The notes under the pieces are model-generated. The model was not told the DNA's origin and ran no database searches. It was given only the letters and a program-made list of their open reading frames with translations. Made by a program: the position numbers and the translations under genes. DNA of 64,000 bases, from the NCBI GenBank assembly GCA_019828595.1, contig JAHQRK010000021.1, forward strand, positions 1,054,001 to 1,118,000, in the 5' to 3' direction. Shown here one piece after another: positions 25,060 through 36,582 of the stretch (its first letter is position 1; the number at the start of each line of letters is the position of its first letter). Source of the stretch: Aphanomyces cochlioides (lineage: Eukaryota > Oomycota > Saprolegniomycetes > Saprolegniales > Verrucalvaceae).

Positions 25060-25374
25060 ATTGTCATCTGTCCCTGATGGAAAGCGCTTATCTCTCGCTG
25101 AGCGAGCTTGCAATATTATGACGAAGTCCGAAAATGGCGACAACTACATTGATGTGCGATTCCTTCGCCCGACGTCGAACATGTGCGAACGATTTTTTCA
25201 ATCGCCAAGCACGCTTTGCCGCAAAGACGCCAGCGAATTCTGCCTCAAAATTTTGAAGCTCAAATGTATCGCCATGTTAACAGCAACCTTTGGGACGTTC
25301 AAGATGTTCGCGATATGCTTCATGGAAACCGCGAACTCTCTGATGATGTACAGCTTTAGATCACTTTACATCTT
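25060..25374 (+). pseudogene. hAT transposase C-terminal fragment
   Basis: Reads VRFLRPTSNMCERFF, then after a one-base shift in a T run near 25196 FSIAKHALPQRRQ, EAQMYRHVN and LWDVQDVRDM. This is the hAT C-terminal dimerisation domain (P-T-S-N-x-x-E-R). Upstream, 24.7-25.06 kb may hold more of the gene in broken frames. The catalytic region is not recognisable. Confidence 0.75.
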
Positions 25375-26254
25375 AAATGCATGTTTAATGCAAGAATATA
25401 TTCGAATAATTCTTTCGCGCAGATCATGGCGCTGAATAATTCATTCGGCGGTCGTAGCACGAGGAATGAATTTTTATTATGATTTTTCGTATGTATGATC
25501 GCCTTCTGATCGCCTTCTCTCGGCTTCTTAATTCAGATAGAGATCAGGAACCACAAGTGTTTTGGATGCCTATCTAAATTCAGAAATATTTTGACCAGTA
25601 ACATTCATTTGTGTCATGTAAAAATTCAGCGGAAATGCTTGTCTGACACCCACTAATGGCTACCATGGACTGTAAACTCAGGCACAAATGGTGGAGATAC
25701 CAAAGGCAAAGCATCGTCTTTCGCAAGCCGAAAAAATGATGGTGTTGCGCGTCCACAAATTTTTCCTCAACGAAGCAAGCAAACAAGCAGCGAAAAAGAA
25801 GAATCGATTGTGGAGCCTGGTAGCCGAAACTTGTGGCATTTCAGTGAGCACGGTGTGTATCATCTTCGCTGAGTACAATCGGAGTGGCGACTCTGCGAGA
25901 TTTATGTCAGAGACAGCAGATTCAGAAGCAACATCGATACTCGAGTCAAAATATACAGATTCAATCAATAGTCACAGAGTTTTGCGAGCTTGTTTACAGA
26001 AGGAATAAAGCTGTCTTAACGTTACCCAAAAGAGCAAAACTTTTGGCGCTCGATCTCAGAGGGAAGTATAGATATCACTGTTTTTCATTATATTTACCAT
26101 AGGATAGGAATACATATACGATTTTTGCCTTCCGCACCGTTTATTGACGAGCCAACTTGACGAGAAAATATCTGCCGGCCAAGCCAGACGTGTTCTTGGA
26201 TGAATCGTACTGCAACCTGCACCGCGTTGCCCAATTGGTATGGATCGACAGCAC

Positions 26255-26282
26255 CACCAACCACCGTTGACGGTGGTTGGTG
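26255..26282. repeat. 28-bp hairpin inside the outer transposase
   Basis: Perfect 13-bp arms (CACCAACCACCGT) with a 2-bp centre. It lies at a frame break of the outer DDE gene, just after the first catalytic Asp, so it may mark the lesion. Confidence 0.75.
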
Positions 26283-26377
26283 TACAAATAGAAAAATCGG
26301 TATGGGACAGCGAGTTTGTATTGTTAGTGCTGGAGTTGTGTGGTGTCGTAGAGACCGTGTGTCGGTTGAGTGGATTA

Positions 26378-27710
26378 CACCATTTTACCTTCAAGTTGGG
26401 ATTGTCGGAAGGTCAAGTGGGTTGTACGATGCATCCATCCAGACGTAAAACTATAATTAAAAATATACAGTATGAGAGTATATTTACGTTAGGCAGGAAT
26501 TCTTGGCACCATGCAGCACAAACACTAGCCACGTATTCTCATTTGAGGTATTTCACGCAATGCGTCAAGCGAACCGAGCATAAAGCAAATGACTCGTCCT
26601 GACGGCGGCACAGAAACATGAGAACTGGCGATTTCTGGTCAATACTCTGGGCATAAATGAGAAAACGGAGGCGGAGTGGGTCTCGCGCACGAGGACAACA
26701 GGCGAAGGGGAACCGGCAACTGCCTCATGGGTAGGAAGCCGATACATAAAGGTGACAAGTGAGCACATTGAGTGCCACTTCGAAGCCCTAAGTGTAACGC
26801 CAGACCTCACATTGGAGGACATGGCTGCAGTCACCGATACACGCTACCAAGTCGTTATGTCACCAAAGACGATAAACTGGACGCGGAGATGTATTCACTT
26901 AAAAAGAAGCATTAGGAGCCCCAGTACATGAATAGGATGGCGAATAAGGTATGTAAAACTACCTAAGTTAACTTATCTTGTTAGGTTAAACGTAGAGAAT
27001 ATTAAGAGAAGTTGTGGCATTATGAAAACGAAGAAAAAAGAAATATTTATGTAGACAGACCACTTATAATACATGGAGCTTACGAGAGTACTACGCGTGG
27101 ATTAAAGTCGGTCGTCGTGCTGTGGACGTCAGAACTTCGTCGAAGTCTGAAAATTTGCAGGTCGTTACATGCTTCTGGCGAGGCGATCTTACCTTTTGGA
27201 AACGCTGATATGGCTTAAATACTGCATCCGACATGACGTTTTTCACTAAGTTCCCTTGGACAAAGCAGTTGTTGTCCTAGACAACACTCCTTGTCATTCT
27301 AGCGTCGAAGAAGTATTTGCGGCGAATGCTTTTGAGTGTGCCTACCTCCTTCGCCTCGCCCCATACTCACCGATGTTTTACCCGATTGAGAGCGCATTCT
27401 CAAGGTTTAAAGTATCTCGGCGCCAATATCTGGGTCGCGAGCGCAGTACTTGGTTGTCTGCGCCACACGGATCGACCATTTGTGGTCACCGTGCGGTAAT
27501 GTTGCAACATGTTGAAGCTCTCTCTGTCTCTGTCATTGCAGCTTCCCTTTGTTGGCCATGCTTCCAGCACACGAGACAATTCTACGTCACTGTAGTAAAA
27601 GATTATACAGTTTATTCATTTGTACAGTTTTTATATTTTAAGGCCTTTGAAGTCCACGTTGTCCTTCCCACTTGAACTTCATACAATCCCAACCTGAAGG
27701 TAAAATGGTG
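26378..27710 (+). mobile_element. Nested Tc1/mariner-superfamily element
   Basis: TIRs begin CACCATTTTACCTTCA at both ends; 40 of the first 44 bases pair. TA flanks each side (26376-26377, 27711-27712). The element sits in the coding region of the outer DDE transposase, in the same orientation. Its own transposase is decayed. Confidence 0.88.
26604..27450 (+). pseudogene. Transposase of the nested element, decayed
   Basis: N-terminus reads HENWRFLVNTLGINEKT and VTPDLTLEDMAAV, an HTH pair typical of Tc1-like proteins of protists and invertebrates. A GT-AG intron (about 26949-26982) joins MANK to VKRREY. The first Asp is in IYVD near 27050, followed by a frameshift to TTYNTW and VGRRAVDVRTSS. 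The second is in VVVLDNTPCHSS near 27280 and the last acidic residue in SPMFYPIESAFSRFK near 27385. At least two frame breaks and an in-frame stop are seen. The triad positions are all retained. Confidence 0.75.
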
Positions 27711-28138
27711 TACAGATTCGTTTGCATGCTCGAATTCTACAAAGTCAAAGAAAAAAGGTTGCACGGATGACGACGATTTTCATTACCGTGGACACTTTAA
27801 TGCTGAAATTTTTTAGACGTGGTTCGAAAACATATGCGCTGCTGCCCATCGCGAGCACGGCCTTTGCATAATTTACACATCGATGGTGCTTGCTATCATA
27901 AACGCCAAGTGAATCTTGCTCCCTCGACAGCGCACCAAAAGTCTGGTATCGTTGAATGGCTTTCAGCCATTCACATGTACATAATATTTTTATTATATTA
28001 TTTTATGTATGCAATATTTTATTATATTAATTTTTGTATACAATAATTTAAGTTGAGAAATAAAAACATTGAATTTAATTATTCGTCATTCAGATAACGT
28101 TCAAGCGATGGAGGATCAAGGCGAAAGAAGCGACTTGT

Positions 28139-29165
28139 TTAGTTGCCGCTGCGAGCACAAGGCAGACAATTTGTGAAGAGCACACCGATTATATACATCT
28201 TGGCCACAGGTGACAAGAATATTCTCAAATTCTTCTTGTAATCAAGGAAGGCCCAAAAGCGCAAGATGGCCCCAAAACACCACTCAATAGACACTCGAAC
28301 AGAGCTCATTTGATTGTTGAACTTTGCTTGTTCTCGACTCAAAGACGCTCCCTTGAAAGGGCTCAGTAGCCAAGGACGTAGAGGGTAGGCTGGATCACTG
28401 TTGATGTAGGTGCCGGGTGGTGCACAAGTTTGCCATTTGTGGCCAATAATGTCGCTGTTATGAAGTAAAATCACATTGCGCGGACGGCCTTCAATTGGCT
28501 CGTACATAGATATAATGACTCCATTTGCCAACGTAACGCTTTGAAATTTGATTGAGTCTACACGTTTGTGACCGTTGTAGGTTTGTCTTTGAAAATACGT
28601 TGGTCTTGCAATAGGGCGGACCGTTCCATCAATAAATGCAGCACATGATGTATCGATGCCAGTCTTACGCGATATTGCGTTGCAAGATGTAACACCACAA
28701 AGTGAACCATGTCACTGTCAAAATCGAGCTTGGTGGCATACTTCTCGTACAAAACATTGAGGATGTACACGAATATTCTGCAAATTTCCGATGGTTCCCG
28801 GCCGAATGTCATTTCCAATTCCATCCAGCGATTAGGATAGACCCATCATCGTAACATTATCAATAGACCTTCTAAAGCAGAAAATTTGAGTCTACTACCC
28901 GTGATAAATACCTCAGGAAGACTCATACTCACTAACAACATCCTAATGTCGGTTTTAGGAAACCTGAGCATGTTTGGTCACATACAGGAGCAAGTTGAAA
29001 CCTTTCTTGGGGTATCATCAGCCGTTCACGAATACTGCGTTTCAGAAGCAACATAAGGTCTTCGTCACCCCCAGCAGCAAGGAGAGCCAACATGAAAGGA
29101 TTCATTCTCTCCTCGAAGGGGAAATTTGCAACTGCAACGACTGGTCGTGAATTGTCCAACCTCAT
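28139..29165 (-). pseudogene. PIF/Harbinger (HARBI1-like) transposase remnant
   Basis: Open start at ATG 29165 (MNPFMLALLAAGGDEDLMLL). A second frame then reads FPKTDIRMLL, FSALEGLLIMLR, a TGA, and YPNRWMELEMTFGR. A third frame from about 28640 reads AFIDGTVRPIARP (first Asp), QTYNGHKR, SDPAYPLRPWLLSPF (second Asp) and SVRVSIEWCFGAI (the Glu). It ends at 28139. This is the complete order of DDE_Tnp_4 motifs of PIF/Harbinger transposases. At least two frameshifts and one stop make it dead. No TIR pair was found. Confidence 0.82.
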
Positions 29166-30338
29166 GAGAAATTATCATGTTTTATAGTCTCTTCTATAAT
29201 CAATAATGAGATGCTCAATCCGACTTTTCAGTGAATTATACTATAAGCCTATCCATGGTCTATAGTATAATCTATAATATAAATTTTGCGGTCATGACCT
29301 GGGTCATGACCAAGAAAATAAATATCAGAGATATAGTTTCCAAATTGGCTGTTTTTGAATAAATATTCGAGATATATTTAACTCTGGTCATCATACTAAT
29401 TTTAAGCTAATACAAACACTCGTTGTCATCACTCCTGCCAAGGTCAAGACTATCATGCTCCATGATGAGAGCCATCTCGACTGCTAGAGCGGTCATTACA
29501 AAGTTTACATGTCTTGTGATGCCTGATTTAAGCTTGAAAACAAGATTTTCGGTGTCCTATTGTGAAAGAAAAATGAAAAAACAGAATATTTTATCCTGGT
29601 TATAAAACGACCAAAAATGAACTATGACCGCAGTCATGACCGAGAAAACTCCATATAGTTCCGAAAAATATATTTGCAAAGTATAATCTCGATTTGCGCA
29701 AAGTCTCTATTGTGTACAGACGAGTGATAATGAAATCAGCCCTCCGATACACTCGCCTTCATCTTATCCCAGTAGTTCCGACCGAAATGGTCGAAATAAT
29801 TTTGAAACTATGCCATGACTCACCCCTTTCGGGCCGCCTTACTCAAATATTGTTTCCCACATCGCATCTGATCATCCCGATTTCGTACGGCTCGGAGCAA
29901 AAGGCGCACATCATGTGTTGTGTTTGGAATTTGCTTGACAGGAGGAACGCACGATTTTATTGGTTAAAATTTATCTCTTTTTCACCAGTTCAACCCTACT
30001 GTGAAGGCATTCTTTTTTTATCGAAAGAGGTGCTTGGCAGAGACTCCTGATGACCGACAAGAGGCGAAGCTGGCCAACCCTACGCGACTGCTTACTTGGA
30101 ATAATGTTGTACACCATCTCGAGTAGTGAACGACGGTTTACCGTCAAGTACATTTTTTCTTTACACTTTACCATTTTGACACTTTACCAGTGGACGGTAC
30201 AGTGAGGTAAACTAAGGTCGACACACACACAAATTCAATATATTGGGCTTGCTACTAGAGTTCGCCCTATACATATACGTGTCTAGAGCACTATACGTCT
30301 TTATACACGTATAATTTGTATACCATAATTTAATATAC
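29166..30338. other. AT-rich spacer, no gene recognised
   Basis: Very AT-rich. A pair of similar direct segments (near 29293 and 29625) shares TCATGACC...GAGAAAA and ATATAGTT. No coding region was recognised. Confidence 0.4.
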
Positions 30339-32275
30339 ATGTACGATGCTTCGAGGAGTCGTTTCACAACGATATCTTTCATGGATCCCTCCAACTTCGA
30401 CGCACACTTCTTGAAACAAGGAGCTGGCCGTTCCCGTGACGTTAGGTGTGCAGCCTGTCAACACTCCGTACCTGCAAACAAGTCTCGATGGGCATCTCAC
30501 TTAAGAAGTTGTCCGAATGTCTCCAATGAGAGACAAAATCTCTATTTCCTCTTCCATCTCTAGGTGACAGGAAACGAACCATCGTCCATGTTAATGGAGG
30601 GAATGATAACATATTACAGCAGTCAAGTGCTAAGGCTGCATTGTCATCAGAGCAACCACAGCAGCAACAAAAAATGACGCAATATCTAGATATTATCACA
30701 GCCAAGGAAAAAAATCTTTTGGATATTTCTATGGCTCAAGTATTTTATGACACTGGAATTCCATTTCGAGTGGCCGACTCTTCATCATGGAAACGCTATC
30801 ACAACTTACTACGTCCATCTTATACCCCTCCATCTAGCAAACGTATCGGTGGATCCCTCTTAAATCCAGCTGCAATGCTGGACAAACAATCTTCTTTAAA
30901 ACAAATGACAACAGTGAATTCATTAGCCCTCACCACCGATGATTTTTCCAACCTCAATAGAAACCATCTTGTTAATTTTGTTATTCTATTGAGCAATAGA
31001 CGAACTCAACCTGCAGCCTGGAAAATTTTGCCCACAGATGATACAATCCAAACTGGTGAAAACATTGCTTTGCTAATAATCGACGTCATGTGTGAAATTG
31101 GAATTGACAAAATGGCAAGTGTGGTTACTGGCAACGCCCCAAATATGAGATTGGCTTGGACTATAATTGAATCCAATTTTCCTCATATTGTTTGCAATGG
31201 TTGTGCTGCTCATACAGTCAACTTGATGGTGAAAGATATTTGTCAACTGAGCAAATACAACGATGTCATTAAAAAATCTGGAGTGCTTCCTGCTTTTATT
31301 AAAAACAGACCTCAGTTAATTCATCGGTTTAGAATTATTCAAAATCAAATGGTCGCAGATAATGATTTGAAAATTGTTCATGAATTGGCCTTTGTTGTTG
31401 ATACCCGCTGGTATACTCATCACAACTCGGTCCTTCGTAATGTGGAAAATCGTTTTGTTCACGATACTTTACTTAATCATCATGTTTTCCGACGACTTAT
31501 CGGATCCAGTAAGAAAGACGAATATGCCAACATTGTGAAGGATGAAATATTCTGGACAAATGCTGATGAATTTCTATCTGTTGTCAAACCAACAGCAAAG
31601 CTTTTAGGGAAATTGGAATCAAATTGTTGTTTATTAAATGAAGTATACGCTGGATTTTTGGAATTGTTTACTCTCAGGGAAAAGAATGATGAATTGAAAC
31701 AAATTCTATTAAGCCGCTGGCCATTTTGCACACTCCAACAATGGGTTTTGCATATTTTCTCGACCCAAGAAATAAAGGAGGTAGAGGATTGTACATAAGT
31801 TCCCCGTGAGTGTACAAATGACTTGTATGAGGTCCTTCGACTGCTGCCCACATACATTGTAAACTGCCGACGAATTTGTAGCAATGTTGAAATTGTCAAA
31901 CAGGAAATTTCGGACTATCAAATGTACGCAGCAAATCCTACATTGCAGGAAGAGGTAATGATTAATGAAATGGAATTAGAAGTTTGGTGGGCTGTCATTA
32001 GATTTTCTAAATTTCCCAATTTGGCAAATGCGGCACGAATATTGTTTACTATTCCAACTTCTCAAGCTGCCAGTGAGCGCCTTTGGAGCATATATGATTT
32101 TATTCATTCAAAGAGACGCAACAGGCTGTCTATAGAAAAATCAACAGCGTTGACAATAATGTATGCGAACGCAAAAATCCGCGTGGACGAGGCAAATGTA
32201 GTAGCGCTCATGACTGGTGAGCTAAGTGACTACGACTCTGATGCATTGGACTCTGATGAAGAAACAAAGACTTAG
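30339..32275 (+). pseudogene. hAT transposase with BED finger, frameshifted
   Basis: From ATG 30339 (or 30381) the N-terminus holds a BED-type zinc finger, VRCAACQHSVPANKS..WASHLRSC. A short intron of about 50 nt (donor near 30513, acceptor 30562) could lead into the long frame ending at 31798. That frame has LTTDDFSN (first acidic site), VTGNAPNM (second) and IVCNGCAAHTVNLMVKDI, the conserved hAT block. The frame breaks after LQQW; the expected FAYFLDPRNKGG is in another frame, and a stop follows. The last frame (about 31823-32275) has the dimerisation domain SQAASERLWSIYDFIHSKRRNRL and an acidic tail. Two frame breaks close to each other at 31.73-31.82 kb suggest a dead copy. No convincing TIRs. 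Confidence 0.85.
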
Positions 32276-32346
32276 GAAAATTAAAGATATCACCTTTATC
32301 TGACATTTATAGTTTTAAGATAAAAATGCATGATTACTTGTCTTGA

Positions 32347-32814
32347 CAGTGGTCGAGATCATCGAGGGGTTTTTCGAAAGGCCCATAATTTTATACAGTA
32401 ACATAGTCAAGAATATCCTCCCCATGTTTTATCTCAAGAAAGATAGAGGTTGAAAAATATTAAAATACAAGAGTATTATCTCATCTGGTTGCAATGTGAT
32501 CTGTAATTCCGTCGAGGTTTTCATGACGAAAATGTGCGTAAAGACGGAGTATATCGAGCTTTTCTTCCTGACTGAGTGCCCTCCGAAGAATGCATTTTAT
32601 ACAAATTATAGAGGTTTTAATTTGTCACAGTTATATTTAATCAGAAATTTGTTGGATCTAATATCGTTAATCACAAGATATTAGTTCTTGTGTAAATTGA
32701 AGTACACAGATGGATTCTGCATTGAAAGTTGAACCTGCCTATATAATTTCAAGACCAAACGCTCATTGGTTGATGAAATATGACAAAAAGCCCCCTCGAT
32801 GGTCTCGACCACTG
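32347..32814. mobile_element. 468-bp TIR element, non-autonomous
   Basis: The ends pair over about 24 bases: CAGTGGTCGAGATCATCGAG at left and the same with C for T at position 13 at right. TGA precedes the left end and follows the right end (32344-32346 and 32815-32817), a 3-bp target duplication. No transposase gene inside. The superfamily is unclear: CAGTG ends resemble hAT, the 3-bp duplication does not. Confidence 0.75.
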
Positions 32815-32864
32815 TGAAGAAACGAAATGTTAAAGTATTAGCGATAATGATTATTTGGTTTATG

Positions 32865-33110
32865 GGAGAAAACGATGAATTCAAACAAATTCTTTTGGGC
32901 CTCTTGGGCCTTTTAACACACTCCAACCATGAATTTGGCAACTTTTTCGTGAACCAAAATATTGATGAGGTATAAGATGTTACATTGGTCATTCCTTGAA
33001 TGTACAATTGACTTTTATGGCGTTCTTTGACTGCTGTCAACAGTTTTAAAGTGCCGAATAATTCGTTATGATATTGAGTTGCAAATCAGGAAATTTTGGA
33101 TTAAAATTTA
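32865..33110 (+). pseudogene. Second, more decayed hAT fragment
   Basis: The DNA parallels 31680-31920 of the hAT copy above: GATGAATT-AAACAAATTCT, ACACACTCCAAC, AATGTACAA and AAATCAGGAAATTT in the same order. It has many substitutions and small gaps. It directly abuts the right end of the 468-bp element. Confidence 0.7.
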
Positions 33111-33500
33111 TCTGAACTAGAAATGTTAAACAGTTGTCGCGAAGAAGCTTTGCATTTAAGTCTGGGTGCTCCATCCAAAAATAATTTTGGATTTCAACAC
33201 AGCAAGAGCACCTTTGACCCATTGCAATGGCCTATTCCCCGTATGGACTTTGTCCCAGTGGAGCCAATGTGGAGGATGGTGAAGCTATGAGGTTGGAGCA
33301 GATCCTCCTTGCGGGATTAAGACGAACACGCGCTTGTTGACAAAAAAAGTGAAATGAGCATGTTAACATTAGAGAACCTTGTCAATTTTCATCAATCAAA
33401 ATGACGTCAATGAGGTATCAATCATCGATGAAGTGTTGTGACCGATATCTTGAATATTTTTGCTAACTGTTCAATCCAAATTCAGAATGTATAATATACG

Positions 33501-34060
33501 TTCACTATACATTGTATAATATGTATTGTGTATAGTGAATCCGACTATACTCGTATACTTCCGAACTCTACTTGCTACTGACATCGCCAACGCTATCGTG
33601 ACATCAATCGTGTCATGCTCTACCGGTAATTGATCTTTCTTCAAATTCATGTCTAATTTCACACGTTAAGTGCTTTTGGAATGATGAACTCTATTCCTAC
33701 TTTCCGTGTGAATGAAGTTATAAATGCTCCAACCACGCTCAACTGCTGCTTGTAAGGTACGGATAGAATTGACGAGCAAGGCAACGAGGTAAAGAATTGG
33801 GAAATGTCGTCGGCCATGGGCAGCCCAAAACGTTTTGAAGTTATAAACTAATTGAATTACTTTTGGTCAAGTCACCAGACAAATTCATCAATCTCCAGCC
33901 CGAGTTGAGACTTTTCGATAGGATAAGCTATAGTAACAATGTGGTCTTGAAGCTGGAAGAAATGTAGTCACTCTATCATCGTCAATCATGTCCGATCCAC
34001 ATTTTTTGCTGAATCTAACATAATATGTTAGAGTATTCCATATATTATATGGAATACTCT
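33501..34060. repeat. Cluster of AT-rich palindromes
   Basis: Perfect 11-bp arms TTCACTATACA at 33501-33511 and 33529-33539; TAACATAATATGTTA at 34016-34030; and 15-bp arms AGAGTATTCCATATA around one base at 34030-34060. They lie in non-coding DNA and may be ends of small fold-back elements. The cluster brackets the minus-strand hAT fragment. Confidence 0.6.
33690..33850 (-). pseudogene. hAT dimerisation-domain fragment
   Basis: Minus strand reads SIRTLQAAVERGWSIYNFI and HTESRNRVHH, which aligns with SQAASERLWSIYDFI of the 30.3-kb copy. Nothing further upstream is readable. A short scrap of another hAT insertion in the opposite direction. Confidence 0.6.
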
Positions 34061-34654
34061 TGGTTTCTGTGCGTGGAAAAGACCAACGGTAGATAACAAG
34101 TTTCTTAAATTCTTCATTATCATCCTAAACAGAAATCAAATTTTTATATGTGCGATAGACATCGGAAGCAAGACAAGAATAGCTTTCCGTAATTTTTATC
34201 GATTTTGATGTTGGTAGAAGGATTTATGTAGTTCTTTCGCAGCAATCCAGAAAGAGTTATCTTTAACTTACAATTTCGTGGAAACGACTTGGAAGTCGTT
34301 CTTGAAAACAAGCCAGAACAAGAGGAAAAATGAGATTACAAAATATGTTTATTCAGTATAGTTTGTTCCAAACAAATCAGTATTTTAACAAGTTTCGACA
34401 GATGTGTCACTGCAAATATCCTCGCATAAGCTGCCCCCAGCTGGCTTTGGACTGGGATGTCATAGATTGGGAGCAGTAGCGGCAATACGTAACACGCTTG
34501 CCACCTTTCCCCTTGTGGAAGACGTGGTTATCGACGAAAGCTGTCATTATAGATGAATCAAAAGTGAATAGCTATGTTAATATTGTGCTTAATCTCTATT
34601 TGGTAAAGTAAACAGGCGTCCTCTTTCTTTACCCTTCTTAACGGTAAAGTTACT
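33861..34654. other. No gene recognised
   Basis: AT-rich DNA with only short open stretches, apart from the palindromes near 34.03 kb. Confidence 0.4.
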
Positions 34655-36049
34655 TTACTGTAAGTTGAGGGGTAAAAGAAACCGTCGCACACTAATCTCG
34701 AGGTACTTGCCGACGATGAAGAACGACTTACTCAAACCTTTCTCCGTACAGAATGCTTCGTTTTCAAGGCATTCGCGACATACATGCTCGAATTCGCCCA
34801 TGAGGTACCTCCACTGAGGCAACAGCTTTCGTTGATTTGTGGTGGGCAAGTCGCGAAGAGAAATTAAGCGGTACGCTGGCTCATTACTTCGTAAGTTGCC
34901 CAACCACCACAGGTGTAACCATGCCATGTCTGGCAGGTACATGAGATGAAGGCGCGGTCTGCGAACTGACCTGGCGCCCTGCGGTAGCGGTTTCCCGCGG
35001 TCTGCTAAGAGAACGACTGGCCTTGGGAGGCCAGAGAAGTTGAACCTAAGTGAGGCTGAGCGGCAGCCAACGAGAAACAAGACAAGTATGAGACTTAGGT
35101 TGCTTTAACTTTAATTTACTCTTACACATCAGTCGCAGTTCACACGCGCCTGATATCCTCTGTGCCCAGTTAGAACAGGTGCCATGACGCAGCACAAACC
35201 ACAGGTGGGAAGACGAAATATAAGCTAAAAAATACGAAATTAAATGCAAGAGGTATGAAATATAATGCAAGTCATGTGAAATATAAATCGATTTTCGTCG
35301 CGGGCCACGAAATTAAATGCAAGTCAAACGAAATATTTTGCAAGTCATACGAAATATATTGCACGTGATACGAAATATATCGCAAGTTAAACGAACTAAA
35401 CCGGCAAATGGTGTAGTAGAAACAATCGCCGAGACTCCACATTTCGATGACTAGCAAAATATACACCACATGCTAGAAACAAACACAGAGAGGGGTTCAG
35501 TGAGCAAACAAATGTCGAGGATCGCGCGACTTATCTCCAGCCTGATCTGTCTTACTTTTGCAAAATAGAATACCAATGGCGTCCTCTTCGAAAGAAATAT
35601 GATGAAACTGAATCATTTGAGTCGACATTGATCGACACATGAGATTCCATAGCAGCATCAAGAAAAAATGGCCAAATCCACCATCCAAATTCATCAACGA
35701 GAAATCTCAAAGAGATTCATACATCGAGAAACCAACCGGTCTCTTTCCTGATTCTTTAACATTCCCAGATTGTTCAGGCTCGGCGTGGATTCGCCTCATT
35801 CCTACATAGTTGAGATAGATTGAGTGTCTTTTGAGGACTACCTCGAAATATATCGGTTAGTTCTGTGTCGTACACGACGGGTATGGGGAATTTCTCCCGC
35901 TTATTCTGATCCTTTATGGCAGAGCTGTAACTCGAGATTGTTCCAGGCTTATTTGAGGTGTCGCTTTTGAACATGCTTGGCGTTCCGTGATTTGAAATCC
36001 ACTTCTTAATTTGGCTGAGACCGCTTTTATAGCCTGATTTGGTGGACAT
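34655..36049 (-). pseudogene. Second Crypton-type recombinase, interrupted by a minisatellite
   Basis: The N-terminal core-binding part reads STKSGYKSGLSQIKKWI and PGTISSYSSAIKDQ from 36049 to 35774. The start of the catalytic domain lies at 35697-35497: HFFLMLLWNLMCRSMST (the R is the likely catalytic Arg) and KSKTDQAGDKSRDPRHLF. The H-x-x-R and Tyr parts are missing. In their place is a 21-bp minisatellite (35.2-35.4 kb). From about 35.0 kb a C-terminal block reads LHLWWLGNLRSNEPAYRLI, DLPTTNQRKLL and WRYLMGEF. It resembles the DNA-binding C-terminus of oomycete Crypton proteins (GCR1-like). It is a different Crypton lineage from that at 1.5-3.5 kb. Confidence 0.7.
35209..35399. repeat. 21-bp minisatellite
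   Basis: About seven or eight diverged units of the form CGAAATATATTGCAAGTCATA. Unit length 21 bp, or seven codons, so on the minus strand parts read as YISYHVQ / YISYDLQ / NISFDLH. An interruption near 35290-35310 (CGTCGCGGGCCA) splits it. It lies inside the Crypton remnant. Confidence 0.8.
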
Positions 36050-36582
36050 TCACACTCGCATGCCACGAATATCATCGAGCGTTGACAGTTGCCGGTTTCT
36101 CGTGGTAATTTGACAAATGACGTAAGGACTCAAACTGCTTGACACGTGTCAAGCAATATATCAATAGAACGAAGAAATATTTATGTAGGAGTTTGTATGA
36201 TACCAGGCTCATTTTTTTCCATCAAAGCTGAATTTGCTTGATCCAGTCAAGCAACAAGCTGAATAACCGGACATGGGCCAAGCAAAAACCGTATTATGCC
36301 TCTCAAATTATCGACATGATTATACCTAAAACTGCACCCACCGCTTACGGCTGGTTACGTTAACGTAAAGTACCAATTTAAGGTCGTTTTTTTGAGGAGC
36401 CACCGCAGAACCGCGCTATCTCAGGATCCAAGAGGGCTTTTACGATGATTGGAAAATGCCCCGACAGATGAAAACCCGTGATATCCAATGAACAAGAACT
36501 TATACCACTCTGTTCCTGAATAACTGTCCAACAAATCTTTGTATTGGTGGGATTTTTGTAAAAATACGAAATTATTGGCTTA

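Larger units (their letters stand above)
25688..27965 (+). pseudogene. DDE transposase split by a nested element
   Basis: N-terminal HTH from ATG 25688 (LSQAEKMMVLRVHKFF, TCGISVSTV). The first catalytic Asp lies in PDVFLDESYCNLHR near 26190. CIVSAGVV and VSVEWI follow, up to 26377. The rest resumes at 27711: HYRGHFNAEIF, TWFENICAAA, then the second Asp in NLHIDGACYHKRQ. Removing 26378-27710 and one TA joins VSVEWI to TDSFACS in one frame. Lesions of its own: frame breaks near 26000-26250, a TAG in place of an expected Glu codon near 27815, and a frameshift near 27866. The family is the oomycete DDE type with a 'HMDGAxYHK' signature, Tc1/IS630-related. Confidence 0.78.

Noticed and set aside
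35209..35399. CRISPR-like array
   Set aside because: Units are back-to-back and diverged, without unique spacers, in a eukaryotic genome.
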